Positions 1-9,165 of a DNA stretch of 51,292 nt are shown here, one piece after another. The position numbers and the translations under genes were made by a program. The notes below the pieces were generated by a model. That model searched no databases. It saw nothing but the letters and a program-made list of their open reading frames with translations, and had not been told where the DNA came from. The DNA comes from Deltaproteobacteria bacterium (GTDB lineage Bacteria; Desulfobacterota_D; UBA1144; Nemesobacterales; Nemesobacteraceae): positions 1 through 51,292 of the forward strand of contig JAJCZR010000047.1 of NCBI GenBank assembly GCA_029262295.1. The letters run 5' to 3'. Within the stretch, counting starts at the first letter, position 1; the number at the start of each line of letters is the position of its first letter.

Positions 1-1391
1 ACACCCTGTTCAATACGAGCAGGTGTATTATCAAGTGTTAGAACCTTTGGAGAAGAAAGAATTCTTCCATCTCCTCTGTTTTCAAGTGCTGAAAGCCTTA
101 TATCAAGATCGTATGCTCCTGTAATACTTCCAAGAACAATCCCCAAAACTCCACCTGCTCCGGTACCAGCGGCAGCAGGAAGGTCGATGATAAAGTTATC
201 ACCAGTTGTACCAGGTGCTGAACCAGATCCAGATCCACCGATACCAATACTTGATGGGAAATTTAAACCGGTCGGGTTACCAGTGGCGGCAGAGGCATTA
301 AAATTAAATCCCCACTGCACACCTAGTTCACGTGTAAAATCCAAAGTAGCCTGGACTATCCTTGATTCAATTAATACCTGAGGAGTTCTTGTATCAAGGC
401 TCTTTGCAAGTTCTTCAACCTGATCAATTTTAGATTCTATATCTGTTATAAGCAGGCTATTAGTTCTGGTATCAATTCTTATTTCCCCTCTAGTACTTAA
501 TATAGGATCAATAAGTGTTTCCAGTTCAGATGCCTGGGCATAGTTTATAAAAACCTGCCTTGTAACTAAAGGTTCTATTGCCTCTTTAGCCTGATTAGCA
601 CTACTAAGTGCCCTTTGTCTTGCCTGAAGTGTTTGGAGCGTGGCAATCTTCATAACATTACCATCAAGGGTAGCACCAAGGGCTGAATCTTCCAAAACAA
701 CATCTAAAGCCTGGTCCCAGGGGACATTATCTAATTTTAGAGTTACCGTGCCCTGCACATCACTTGCAATTACAATATTAAAACCACTTATATCGGAAAG
801 TATTCTTAGTACATCTCTAATATCTGCATCTTTAAAATCAAAGGAAACAAGCTCGCCTCTATATTGCTTTTGAATTCCTGGTGCCGAAGTAATAGCAAAA
901 TCAAATGCCCAGGGCTCTTTATCTTCAAATACAACTCCTGCCTGTTCACTTTTCTCATCTTCATCTTGGAAATTTAGTGTAAGCAACTTTCCATCAGAAG
1001 AAATTTCATGAGTAATATCTTCATCTTTGTAATCTATTACTAATAAAACATCATCTTCTTTAACAGGATCCCTGAAAGATGAAATAAAACTTATTGGGCT
1101 GTCATATTCAGTGACGTCCCTTGATATTTGAAATTTTTGAGCAAGAATTACATCTTTAAGCTTTAATGTAATTTTTGAAGGCTCAACCTTCACTTTCTCA
1201 AATTTTATTGGGGAGTCCGCTTCAACAGTCACAGTTCCCTTTCCATCATTCACCTCAAACCCAATTGCCTGAATTACATTAACATTTTCATAGGTTTCAG
1301 AAGCTGTCTGTGAATTTGAATTAATACCCATACAAAATATGAGTAGAAATATCATTATTGAACTCGTTTTAAAAATCAACCTGAAATTCAT
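1..1391 (-). CDS. pilQ: Type IV pilus secretin PilQ (partial, C-terminus outside window)
   Basis: Outer-membrane secretin through which the type IV pilus exits. The first ~463 residues are present and the frame is open to the window edge. An ATG at 1391 is preceded by GGAGG. Visible in order: an N-terminal signal peptide; a beta-rich AMIN-like region (about 35-110); an STN/secretin short domain (FKDADIRDVLRILSDISGFN, then VTLKLDNVPWDQALDVVL); a secretin N0/N1-type domain (VFINYAQASELETLIDPIL, IRIDTRTNSLLITD); and the start of the secretin core (TPQVLIESRIVQA, ELGVQWGF). It is the last gene in the pilMNOPQ order, the usual operon order. The gate and C-terminal beta-barrel segments are missing only because the window ends. 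Identification is firm from motifs and context. Confidence 0.96.
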   Translation of the reverse strand, partial: MNFRLIFKTSSIMIFLLIFCMGINSNSQTASETYENVNVIQAIGFEVNDGKGTVTVEADSPIKFEKVKVEPSKITLKLKDVILAQKFQISRDVTEYDSPISFISSFRDPVKEDDVLLVIDYKDEDITHEISSDGKLLTLNFQDEDEKSEQAGVVFEDKEPWAFDFAITSAPGIQKQYRGELVSFDFKDADIRDVLRILSDISGFNIVIASDVQGTVTLKLDNVPWDQALDVVLEDSALGATLDGNVMKIATLQTLQARQRALSSANQAKEAIEPLVTRQVFINYAQASELETLIDPILSTRGEIRIDTRTNSLLITDIESKIDQVEELAKSLDTRTPQVLIESRIVQATLDFTRELGVQWGFNFNASAATGNPTGLNFPSSIGIGGSGSGSAPGTTGDNFIIDLPAAAGTGAGGVLGIVLGSITGAYDLDIRLSALENRGDGRILSSPKVLTLDNTPARIEQG

Positions 1392-1427
1392 ACCATCCTC
1401 CTTAGCTTTGTAAGGTAAATAAATTAT

Positions 1428-2087
1428 TTACTCATCCTCCTCTACAAAAGCTAAAACAGATTTTTTAACCTCTACCTTACTGTTTCCAAATACATCCTCA
1501 AAAAACCTTTTCTCTTGCACTAATAAGCCATTATCCCTTACTTCAATAATTTTTCCGTTCTTATTTCCAATCTCATCATCAAGGCCTAAATAGTAAGTAT
1601 TTTGTTCAGGGTCAACAACCATAGCCTTTGGGCTATCGGCATATCTCACAATTCCTACAATTCTATACTGATTCAACGAATACCTTTTAATCGGTGGAGT
1701 TGATTCAGATATTGGAGTTTGCTTTGTTTCGTTTGGCGCTTGTATAAAGGCCTTAAACGGATCCCTTTTCCCTCTTGTGCTGTAAGGTTTTCTTAGAAAT
1801 TGACGCTCAAGATTTTGAAGGCTTTTGCTTTGAAACTCTGCCGGAAACTCTGCTTCAGGAGCATCAGGGTTATCAATTTTTTCGGACTGGTCATTATCAT
1901 CCTGAGATTTCTCTAAGGCTTCGCTTTTTGATCTTTCTTTAAGTTTATTTAGTGTCTCAACGCCACCTTCTATAGCTTTATCAGTACTTTCCCCAATATC
2001 AGGTTTCCCTTCTTGGGCAAAAGAGATTGCACTTAAGCTCAAAAACAAGATAGGTACAAGCAGCAAATTTGTGATCACTTTATTCAT
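1428..2087 (-). CDS. pilP: Type IV pilus inner-membrane lipoprotein-like protein PilP
   Basis: Periplasmic linker between the PilN/PilO inner-membrane complex and the PilQ secretin. It has a cleavable N-terminal signal (LLLVPILFLSLSAISFA) but no lipobox cysteine, so it is probably secreted or membrane-tethered, not lipidated. A charged, disordered linker (about 25-90) leads to the PilP beta domain, which contains the family signature KRDPFKAF and the strand-rich stretch IVGIVRYADSPKAMVVDPE ... YYLGLDDEIG. Start: a TTG at 2105 and ATGs at 2093 and 2087 are in frame. 2087 is chosen because the signal peptide begins MNKV and GAGA lies about 8 nt upstream; 2093 is equally possible. It lies between pilO and pilQ. 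Confidence 0.93.
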   Translation of the reverse strand: MNKVITNLLLVPILFLSLSAISFAQEGKPDIGESTDKAIEGGVETLNKLKERSKSEALEKSQDDNDQSEKIDNPDAPEAEFPAEFQSKSLQNLERQFLRKPYSTRGKRDPFKAFIQAPNETKQTPISESTPPIKRYSLNQYRIVGIVRYADSPKAMVVDPEQNTYYLGLDDEIGNKNGKIIEVRDNGLLVQEKRFFEDVFGNSKVEVKKSVLAFVEEDE

Positions 2088-2109
2088 AACCATTTTCTCT
2101 TTCAACCAT

Positions 2110-2724
2110 TTATCTTTTTAACTTATCCGTTTTACCAGACTCATCGGTGTTTTGAGCAGTTGGTAACAACCTGAACGTTACCGCAGTGAAATCAGCACTC
2201 AATTCACTATCTTCATCCTGACTTTTACTTTTATCAAGATTAATATTTCTTATATTTACTATTCTTGGAAGCCGTGAGACCCTGTCAAAAAATGTGGCAA
2301 GTTCAAAGAAACTTCCAGAGACTTTCATATCGATTGGAATTTCGGCATATATACTTTTATTTATCTGGCCTTTTTTGGAAAAAACTTTAGGGTCAAGACC
2401 AGAGGCAGAGACTTCGGAATATACACTATCTATTAACGCGGGTATCTCTTCATCTTTAGGTAATTTAAGTGAAGAGACTTCAAACTCTTTATTTAACCTG
2501 TTAAATTCTTCCTCAAATTTTGGTAATTGAGCAGCAATATTTTCGAGTTCTTTAAGTTTGGTTGTTTTAGTTTTAAGAGTATTGTTAAGGGATACTAACT
2601 TTTTATTATTTGGGGACCAGTAAAAATACCAGTAGGCAACAGAAATAATTAATACAATCCCAAGCAGCAACAAAAGCTTTGCCCCAAGTGATTTATCTTC
2701 TAGCCAATTTGATATATTACCCAT
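2110..2724 (-). CDS. pilO: Type IV pilus assembly protein PilO
   Basis: Bitopic inner-membrane protein of the pilus alignment subcomplex; it pairs with PilN. One transmembrane helix near residues 17-35 (LLLLLGIVLIISVAYWYFY) is followed by a coiled coil (about 38-80, KTTKLKELENIAAQLPKFEEEFNRL). A periplasmic ferredoxin-like domain of the PilO family comes next (IPIDMKVSGSFFELATFFDRV, SRLPRIVNIRNI). Length (204 aa) is normal for the family. It sits 38 bp downstream of pilN and 22 bp upstream of pilP, consistent with one operon. ATG start at 2724. Confidence 0.96.
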   Translation of the reverse strand: MGNISNWLEDKSLGAKLLLLLGIVLIISVAYWYFYWSPNNKKLVSLNNTLKTKTTKLKELENIAAQLPKFEEEFNRLNKEFEVSSLKLPKDEEIPALIDSVYSEVSASGLDPKVFSKKGQINKSIYAEIPIDMKVSGSFFELATFFDRVSRLPRIVNIRNINLDKSKSQDEDSELSADFTAVTFRLLPTAQNTDESGKTDKLKR

Positions 2725-2762
2725 AATGTTTTTTTAACTCTCCATAGCCAAATAACTAGATT

Positions 2763-3344
2763 TTATTTTTTTTCATCCTCTTTTTTCTCAACTTTTGTTA
2801 AAAAATTCAAATCTGAAGTGATTTCAAAATCTCTAAGAGCCAAATTATTATATTCTTCTTTTTGAATTGACTTAATCTGAACATTCTGGAAATAGTCTGA
2901 CAATTCGAGTGACTCAAGAAAATCTGCTACTGTAAATTCATTCCAGGCAATTCCCTTGATAGTGGCTTTTTGCCCTTTTGAATCAAACTCATTTATCCAC
3001 GCTCTTTCTGGAATAGCAGATGAGAGTGAATCAAGAACAAATAATGGTCCTGATCTTTTTTGTTCAAGTTCAGCTATAACCTGAATTCTTTTTTCAAGTT
3101 CCTCGTTCTTTTTCTTAAAGTCCGCGACCTTATCTTCTACATCCTTTAGATCAAGTATCTTTTGCTCTGTTGTGGCTATTTTGGCCTGAGTGCCCTTAAG
3201 CTTCCCAGCCTGATTTGAATGGGTAAGGAAAATTACAGCTAAAACAGCAATTATAGTAAATAAACCTATCCATAGTTCACCATTAGTTGAACTTTTTGGC
3301 TTTTTTCTTATTTGCTGTTTAGGTAAAAGATTAATCTTTACCAT
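2763..3344 (-). CDS. pilN: Type IV pilus assembly protein PilN
   Basis: Bitopic inner-membrane partner of PilO, tethered to cytoplasmic PilM. The extreme N-terminus MVKINLLPKQ is the conserved PilM-binding peptide (consensus INLLP). One transmembrane segment lies at about 25-42 (LWIGLFTIIAVLAVIFLT). A coiled coil (about 50-90) and a small periplasmic domain (AWINEFDSKGQKATIKGIA ... FLESLELSDYFQNVQI) follow. Its ATG directly abuts the pilM stop codon (TAA then ATG), implying translational coupling. Length (193 aa) is normal. Confidence 0.97.
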   Translation of the reverse strand: MVKINLLPKQQIRKKPKSSTNGELWIGLFTIIAVLAVIFLTHSNQAGKLKGTQAKIATTEQKILDLKDVEDKVADFKKKNEELEKRIQVIAELEQKRSGPLFVLDSLSSAIPERAWINEFDSKGQKATIKGIAWNEFTVADFLESLELSDYFQNVQIKSIQKEEYNNLALRDFEITSDLNFLTKVEKKEDEKK

Positions 3345-4391
3345 TTATCGATCTCCAAGTCTTCTTGATGCCAAACCTACAACAACACCCATTTTAGGGC
3401 CGACGTCGTTTAAATAATCAGGATCAAAATCAAGATTACTGTATGAAACATTTCTGAAAGGATTTAATAGCTCAACAGGAATATCAGTAATTTCTTCTAA
3501 AACTTCTTTTGCATTAGGCACTTTTGAAGAGCCGCCACTTAAAATGAGCTTATTTACTTTTTCTTTCCAAAAATTGGATGAAAAGAAATCCAAAGTCCTT
3601 TTTATTTCTCCAGTAAGCAAGTCAACAAAATCATTGGCTATTCTGTCAACATCATCAGGCTTATCTTCCTGGTTAAGTGTATATTTTGTCTGTTCGGCTT
3701 CTTCGTATGAAATATTCATATCTTTCATAAGCCATTCGGTAAACTGGTTACCGCCCATACTTACATCTCTTGTAAAAACAGACACTCCGTTTTTTAAAAC
3801 ATTTATGTTAGTAACAGAAGCCCCGACATTAGCCAGCGCAAGAATTCCAGGTTCTTTTTCATAATTTATTTCATACATATTTTCCAAAGCAAAAGCATCA
3901 ACATCCAAAACTATTGGGTTAAGGCCAATACTTGAAACAAGTGAAAGGTAACTATTTGCAATATCTTTTTTTGCAGCAACTATTAGGACATCCATGTTAC
4001 CATCGTCAGTTTCATTTGGAAGGACTTGATAATCGTAGTTTACATCTTCTATACTCTGAGGAAGGTATTGTTCAAGTTCCCAGGGAATAGATTCGTTAAG
4101 CTCTGCCTCGGACATCTTCGGAAGGGTAACTTTTTTTATTATTACAGAATTACCTGAAACCGATATAACAACATTTTTGGTTTTGATTCCGAGATCTTGA
4201 AGAAGTGTAAGGATAGTTTCAGCTACTGCTTCATTATTAGCAATAACCTTGTTTTGAATAGCATCTTTAGGTAACAGGGCTTCACCAATGTTCTTAAGCT
4301 CAAACCCTTTCCTAGATGTTTTTAATTCCGCTAATTTTATAGCATTGGAACCAATATCAATTCCAATGACTCCTTTCTTTCCAAAAAGCAA
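3345..4391 (-). CDS. pilM: Type IV pilus assembly ATPase-fold protein PilM
   Basis: Actin/FtsA-like cytoplasmic protein that binds the PilN N-terminus. Phosphate-1-like motif GVIGIDIGSNAIKLAEL is at residues 7-23. Family segments SEAELNESIPWELEQYLP and DVNYDYQVL follow, and a C-terminal nucleotide-binding motif KLILSGGSSKVPNAKEVL is near 290. Start is TTG at 4391, with GGAGGAGG 5-8 nt upstream. An overlapping ATG at 4395 is out of frame. First gene of pilMNOPQ; transcription probably begins in the AT-rich gap 4392-4585. Length (348 aa) is typical. Confidence 0.96.
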   Translation of the reverse strand: MLFGKKGVIGIDIGSNAIKLAELKTSRKGFELKNIGEALLPKDAIQNKVIANNEAVAETILTLLQDLGIKTKNVVISVSGNSVIIKKVTLPKMSEAELNESIPWELEQYLPQSIEDVNYDYQVLPNETDDGNMDVLIVAAKKDIANSYLSLVSSIGLNPIVLDVDAFALENMYEINYEKEPGILALANVGASVTNINVLKNGVSVFTRDVSMGGNQFTEWLMKDMNISYEEAEQTKYTLNQEDKPDDVDRIANDFVDLLTGEIKRTLDFFSSNFWKEKVNKLILSGGSSKVPNAKEVLEEITDIPVELLNPFRNVSYSNLDFDPDYLNDVGPKMGVVVGLASRRLGDR

Positions 4392-4585
4392 TCCATCCTC
4401 CTCCTACGAACTAATTAAATCATCTTTTTAAAATAATTTCAACCTCTAATTTAAAATAGTTAATGTAAAACCTTAACAAGTTATCTATAATACATTGATA
4501 TAGAATATTAATTCAAAATCAATAATAGTAAATTTCAACAGAAAAGACAAGTAGTAAAATAATATTTGGGAGGGAGGAAAATTTG

Positions 4586-4963
4586 CTAGTTTACTGGGTC
4601 GTAATAAATCTCTACTTCTTTTGAAAATACATCATCAAAATTAACTTGCTCAAAAACAACTGTAAAAAAAGAAACTTCTGAAGGTTCCATTATGTCATTA
4701 ATATCTTCATCTAACAAAACAGTTTTAGTATCAATAATATTCCCCGCGGCATCATTTAAAACAATTAAAACATAAACTGATTTTACAGGTATGGTTGCTG
4801 TATTTACCACAGAACCATTAAACTCGAGTCCACCGCTTCTGGACTGAAGTTCAAGTATTGGCCCATCAAGCTGTACAATACTTTCATCTGGATCCGGGGA
4901 ATCACATCCAGGGAAAACTGAAATCATTAAAATTAGTGAGAATAATATAATTAATCTTTTCAT
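4586..4963 (-). CDS. Putative lipoprotein with FxLYD/DUF3426-like domain
   Basis: Small (125 aa) secreted lipoprotein. Signal peptide residues 1-18 end in a lipobox (VFPGC, Cys19). The mature part is one Ig-like beta domain: LEFNGSVVNTATIPVKSVYV followed by paired strands ending FFTVVFEQVNFDDV, which resembles the FxLYD / DUF3426 pattern for substituent-change ('tail-to-neck') beta domains. Its ATG immediately follows the TAG stop of the gene at 4964, so the two are translationally coupled. Third gene of a three-gene operon with an HTH regulator and a membrane protein. Specific function unknown; domain assignment is by pattern only. Confidence 0.7.
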   Translation of the reverse strand: MKRLIILFSLILMISVFPGCDSPDPDESIVQLDGPILELQSRSGGLEFNGSVVNTATIPVKSVYVLIVLNDAAGNIIDTKTVLLDEDINDIMEPSEVSFFTVVFEQVNFDDVFSKEVEIYYDPVN

Positions 4964-5749
4964 CTATTTTTTTCTTTTTGAAGCTAAATTAGATATTGAG
5001 ATTACATTTTTGGCTAGCTCCTGATTAACCTTAACATCTTTTTGTTTTTTTGCTGCATCATTATCATCAGAACCACCAACAGCATGATCTTCAACAATAT
5101 CGCCTAAGACTTTGTGCATAACTTTAAGTGCACCAATTGAGTGTTCTTTAAGATAGCCTTTATCAATAATTTGTTCATCTTTCTTCCTTCTGGAAAAAAG
5201 ATAAAGGATAAACGCCTGGTTATTTAGAACAACAAGCATTGCTGCATAAAGTAAAAAATTATCTGAAAAAACTTTTTTTATGAGAGTCTTGTTATCAGAA
5301 TTAATTTTTACTATTCCAAAGGGTTCTTCTTTTTCAGGAGTTACAAAAGGCACTGAAACAGAAATTCGCCCATCGCCTTTTTTAACTGAATAACCTTCTT
5401 CCGGATAAAAATCCTTAAGGAAATAGCCTGACACCGCGCCCTGTTCCACATCTTTTTTAAAAACTACGCTATAAAAAGGAGAAATTTCAAAGGTATTAAA
5501 TAACCTTTTAATGCCTGATTTCTGACTTAAAAACATATAAAACTCATCACTGGTTGGCTCTTTTCCAAAATCTTCAAAAAAAGTGCCAGCCTGATCTCCA
5601 ATAGTTTCAGCGATCAAACGCGTTTTGCTAACAAACTCATTTTTTGCACTATCAAACTGAAAATAAAACACTACCCCTATCAAGCTAAGAATTGCCAGCT
5701 CAACAAGAATAAATTTCAATCCTAGTTTTAATCTTTCACTTATGCGCAT
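4964..5749 (-). CDS. Membrane protein with extracytoplasmic sensor-like domain
   Basis: 261 aa, unrecognised. Topology resembles a sensor: short cytoplasmic N-terminus, TM helix at about 12-30 (FILVELAILSLIGVVFYF), an extracytoplasmic region of about 140 residues (30-170) with dCache/CHASE-like features (LIAETIGDQAGTFFEDFGKE ... ISVSVPFVTPEKEEPFGIVKI), then a second TM helix (about 168-187, FLLYAAMLVVLNNQAFILYLF). A ~70-residue cytoplasmic tail ends in a lysine-rich stretch. No kinase, GGDEF or MCP signalling domain follows, so output must pass through a partner. The start overlaps the HTH gene stop by 10 nt, and its stop abuts the downstream lipoprotein start. A role in relaying an envelope signal is inference. 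Confidence 0.6.
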   Translation of the reverse strand: MRISERLKLGLKFILVELAILSLIGVVFYFQFDSAKNEFVSKTRLIAETIGDQAGTFFEDFGKEPTSDEFYMFLSQKSGIKRLFNTFEISPFYSVVFKKDVEQGAVSGYFLKDFYPEEGYSVKKGDGRISVSVPFVTPEKEEPFGIVKINSDNKTLIKKVFSDNFLLYAAMLVVLNNQAFILYLFSRRKKDEQIIDKGYLKEHSIGALKVMHKVLGDIVEDHAVGGSDDNDAAKKQKDVKVNQELAKNVISISNLASKRKK

Positions 5750-6153
5750 TTTGTAAACTCTTCGAGTACTTTCTGGACATCTTCGTTCTGAGTATGTCTT
5801 AAAAGCATGAAAATCATACCACTGAAATCTTTTCTCATCTCCTCATCAAGATTTCTATAAAGGTTTATAAGCAGTTTTTCCTCTTCAGTGAGAATCTCAA
5901 GATTTTCCTGGATAATATCTTCTTTATCCATAAACCTTTTTAGTCTCTCTCTCTTTGCAACATTCCACAGTTCATCTATTTTAATCTCAAGTATTGAAGC
6001 AAGTTGCTCGCAACGCTCTAATGAGGGGGCATCCACCTTTCCAGTTTCAAGTTGGTGAATGTAAACGCTTGAAACTTCAAGCGATCGTGCAAGATCTTCC
6101 TGGGTAACACTCTTTGTTTTTCTTTTACTTTTTAGATAGTCTCCAAATCTCAT
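5740..6153 (-). CDS. XRE-family HTH transcriptional regulator
   Basis: 137 aa. N-terminal Cro/C1-type helix-turn-helix (residues about 4-60: RFGDYLKSKRKTKSVTQEDL ... ARSLEVSSVYIHQLETGKVD), then a helical C-terminal region (LTEEEKLLINLYRNLDEEMR) typical of XRE regulators with a dimerisation tail. The ATG at 6153 has a strong GGAGGT 7 nt upstream. An upstream in-frame start at 6273 would run through tRNA-Phe and is rejected. The gene heads an operon with the membrane protein (10-nt overlap) and lipoprotein; it may control that operon, but its target is not visible. Confidence 0.85.
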   Translation of the reverse strand: MRFGDYLKSKRKTKSVTQEDLARSLEVSSVYIHQLETGKVDAPSLERCEQLASILEIKIDELWNVAKRERLKRFMDKEDIIQENLEILTEEEKLLINLYRNLDEEMRKDFSGMIFMLLRHTQNEDVQKVLEEFTKCA

Positions 6154-6243
6154 GTAAACCTCCGCTATTGGACTTAGGTTAATTGTACCAAATTTTAATA
6201 AAATAATATAGTGATTTATAAGATTAAATGAAGAAAGGGGAAA

Positions 6244-6316
<73 letters not shown>

Positions 6317-6386
6317 AATAAAACTCTTAATAATCGGGATTTTATTCTACCCAAAGGTTTTACTCTTTCAAGAATCAAATATGTAC

Positions 6387-6426
6387 AAAAAAATAGGCCT
6401 TAAACTTTAAGGAGAAGTTTAAGGCC
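6387..6426 (-). terminator. Rho-independent terminator of the amt-porin unit
   Basis: Perfect 12-bp inverted repeat (6396-6407 GGCCTTAAACTT with 6415-6426), 7-nt loop. On the minus strand it is followed by TATTTTTTT. It lies 78 bp past the stop of the porin gene at 6504. Confidence 0.9.
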
Positions 6427-6503
6427 CGGGTTATATTCACACATAAAAAGAGGTATGGAGAGATGAGCTTTATTTTTATGCGTGCTTACTAATTTTATTC
6501 AAA

Positions 6504-7706
6504 TTAAATATCTATCCAGTAAAGAACCTGGGCAGATATTGTGTGTTGTGTGTCTGTAAATTCATTATCTTCTTCTTCAAATATATCCTCATCAGACACA
6601 TCAAATCTATACTCTAATCTGAATTCAAAATTATCCAGGTAATCAAGATCAACAATTTTCCCTTTAAATGGCTTAAATGCCACTGTTGGGGTTATATTGT
6701 AGAGCTTTGCTCCACCAGGAGTGCCTGTTCTAAAACCATCGTCATCATCAAAATACTCTAATCTCAGACGTAAACTTACAGCAGGATGCACATCAGCCAC
6801 AGCAAATCCTGCAGCACCCCACCAGAAAACATCCTCTTCATCAAGACCAAGGTCACCGTCAGTCACGCCCTGTTCAAAACCAAAATCAGCGTAAGCACTT
6901 AAAGTTAACCATTCAATCGGGACCACTGACCCAAAAAGAGTAAAGAATTCTCTCCAGTCTCCACCGAAGAAATCACCGTCTTCACCTTCCTGCTCTGGAC
7001 CAAAATAACCTGTTAAAGAAAGTGAAAGTAGATCATCACTATATGCAATCTGGCCTTCAAGGGTTTTTCCATCATTTATGTCGTCAACCTGGTCCCAACC
7101 ATTATTTACACCAAATGTTAAATTAACTGGGCCTAATGGATAACTTGCCCTGACACCAGTGTGCGTGAATGGTTCTGCAAGTCCAAATAAGAATCCACGG
7201 GTAATATTAGGATTGTCTTTAGCCTGGATTAACTCAAAACCTGCAATAGTTGTAAATTTACCTGCAATAATATTCAGGCCATTTCCAACTGGTGCTAAAA
7301 TACTCAAATAAGCTTCAGTTAGATCAATTGTGTCATTGGATAAACCTTCAGAGGCAACCCTTGGGGCATTTTCACCAACAAGAAGCCAAATTCTAAAACC
7401 TATAAAGTCGGAAATATTGTCTCCCCACTCGGGAGTTTTTTCAAAATAAACACTTGCTTCCTGAATCTCAAACTCATTATGTTCCTCGTCAAGGGATCTG
7501 AAAGTGTTTACCCCTGAATCTGGATCATTAAAATTGTATTCATATAATGTATCAACATAAAATCCAAGGTCTATTGATTCAATTAGCTCAAGTAAACCTT
7601 TATTATCTCCATCTTCTTGCTGTGCATTTACGTTTGTTGAAATCAAAGTGCAAACAAACATCATAACAAGAAGCGATACTGCTGTTTTTCTTATTGTGTC
7701 AAACAT
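6504..7706 (-). CDS. Outer-membrane beta-barrel porin, OmpL/bbp2-like
   Basis: 400 aa with a cleavable signal peptide (about 1-28, ending NVNAQQ). The rest is repeated amphipathic beta strands rich in aromatic and acidic residues (IDLGFYVDTLYEYNFNDPDS, FEFRLEYRFDVSDEDIF, then HTISAQVLYWIDI at the C-terminus). Motifs FEIQEASVYFEKTPEWGDNI and NGLNIIAGKFTTIAGFELIQ match the pattern of the putative beta-barrel porin-2 (OmpL-like, PF07642) family, which is often encoded beside ammonium or anion transporters. It follows amt by 82 bp with no terminator between them, and a strong terminator follows it. Likely passes solute (perhaps ammonium) to Amt; the substrate is inference. Confidence 0.8.
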   Translation of the reverse strand: MFDTIRKTAVSLLVMMFVCTLISTNVNAQQEDGDNKGLLELIESIDLGFYVDTLYEYNFNDPDSGVNTFRSLDEEHNEFEIQEASVYFEKTPEWGDNISDFIGFRIWLLVGENAPRVASEGLSNDTIDLTEAYLSILAPVGNGLNIIAGKFTTIAGFELIQAKDNPNITRGFLFGLAEPFTHTGVRASYPLGPVNLTFGVNNGWDQVDDINDGKTLEGQIAYSDDLLSLSLTGYFGPEQEGEDGDFFGGDWREFFTLFGSVVPIEWLTLSAYADFGFEQGVTDGDLGLDEEDVFWWGAAGFAVADVHPAVSLRLRLEYFDDDDGFRTGTPGGAKLYNITPTVAFKPFKGKIVDLDYLDNFEFRLEYRFDVSDEDIFEEEDNEFTDTQHTISAQVLYWIDI

Positions 7707-7788
7707 TTAAACCCTCCTTAATTTTTCTTTAGTCTCTCCACAACCAAAGATAATATTTATGATCATTTAATTTTTTATAATTCTAATT

Positions 7789-9126
7789 CTATGTGATCTG
7801 AAAATCTGGATAAGCTTCCATACCATGCTCTGTAATATCAAGCCCTTTCATCTCTTCTTCTTCTGAGACTCTTAGTCCCATAGTTACTTTAATTAAAAGG
7901 AATAAGGCTAATGCACATACCGCTGTGAATGCACCATAGGCAAGTACGCCGATTAACTGCGTAAGAAAGCTGAATTCTCCTACACCAAAAATTCCAACAG
8001 CTAAAGTGCCCCAGATTCCACATACAAGGTGCACAGAAATTGCACCCACCGGATCATCAATTTTAATCTTATCGAATGAGACGACTGAGAAAACCACTAT
8101 TATTCCGGCTACAAACCCAATAATTACAGCACTTGTAATCCCTACGACATCTGCTCCGGCAGTAATACCAACAAGGCCCGCAAGCGCACCGTTTAAGGCC
8201 ATAGAAAGATCAGGCTTTTTAAACATAAACCAGGAAACAATTATTGATCCAAGTACACCGGCCGAGGCAGCAAGTGATGTTGTGCAAAGCACAAATGACA
8301 CAGGGCCCGGATCACCTGAAAGCACTGAGCCCCCATTAAATCCAAACCAGCCCAGCCAGAGCAAAAATACACCAATTGTAACAAGCGGCAGACTATGCCC
8401 TGGAATTGGCTTCATTCCACTTTTTGTGTATTTACCGAGTCTCGGCCCAAGTAGTATCGCCCCTATAAGAGCTCCCCAGCCACCGACGCTATGAACAAGA
8501 GTGGAGCCTGCAAAATCATAAAAACCCATCTGATCAAGCCAACCACCACCCCACTTCCATGAACCGGCTATTGTATAAACAAAAGTTACAAATATAGTTG
8601 CAAATACCATAAAGCTGCTAAGTTTAATTCTTTCAGCAACCGCACCGGAAACAATTGTGGCAGCTGTGGCGGCAAACATTCCCTGAAAGATAAAATCGGT
8701 CCAGTAACTATATCCACCATCAGCATAGGCAATAAGGCCATCAGCTCCTTCAGGGGTAGCTATACCAAAACCCGCAAATCCAAAGAACTGTCCAATGGAG
8801 AAATCTCCCGGATACATGAGGTTAAAACCCATAAAAGCATAGGTTAAAAGGCCCATGGATATAATGAACGTGTTTTTAAAAAGTATGTTTACTGTATTTT
8901 TTGATCTGGTTAGTCCGGCTTCAAGTGAAGCAAAACCGAGATGCATAATAAATACCAGAAAAGTCGCTACCATCATCCATATATTGTTTGCTACAAAAAC
9001 AGCATGATCGGCTGTAGCATCCTGTGCATATACAGAATAGGTGCCAAGTATTACAAATGTTAAAGTTGTCAAAATGAGCATTCGGCTTGAACTACCAAAT
9101 CTCTCTAAATAACCTAGAATCTTCAT
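7789..9126 (-). CDS. amt: Ammonium transporter (Amt family)
   Basis: Inner-membrane ammonium/ammonia channel. An N-terminal signal-like helix ends near VYAQ, then about 11 TM helices. Family signatures: DFAGSTLVHSVGGWGALIGA (including the pore histidine region), WLGWFGFNGGS, and the second conserved histidine in ISVHLVCGIWGTLAVGIFG. Cytoplasmic tail is short and ends EAYPDFQIT. The ATG at 9126 has GGAGG 9 nt upstream; a TTG at 9132 lies too close to the same GGAGG. No glnK lies next to it; glnK may be elsewhere. A sigma-54-type promoter 40 nt upstream fits nitrogen-limitation control. Likely co-transcribed with the porin gene. Confidence 0.97.
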   Translation of the reverse strand: MKILGYLERFGSSSRMLILTTLTFVILGTYSVYAQDATADHAVFVANNIWMMVATFLVFIMHLGFASLEAGLTRSKNTVNILFKNTFIISMGLLTYAFMGFNLMYPGDFSIGQFFGFAGFGIATPEGADGLIAYADGGYSYWTDFIFQGMFAATAATIVSGAVAERIKLSSFMVFATIFVTFVYTIAGSWKWGGGWLDQMGFYDFAGSTLVHSVGGWGALIGAILLGPRLGKYTKSGMKPIPGHSLPLVTIGVFLLWLGWFGFNGGSVLSGDPGPVSFVLCTTSLAASAGVLGSIIVSWFMFKKPDLSMALNGALAGLVGITAGADVVGITSAVIIGFVAGIIVVFSVVSFDKIKIDDPVGAISVHLVCGIWGTLAVGIFGVGEFSFLTQLIGVLAYGAFTAVCALALFLLIKVTMGLRVSEEEEMKGLDITEHGMEAYPDFQIT

Positions 9127-9165
9127 GCTCAACTTCCTCCATTATCAATTTTCTTCTTCTTTAAG

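Noticed and set aside
187-381. Plus-strand open frames inside pilQ
   Set aside because: They are antisense to the strongly conserved secretin frame.
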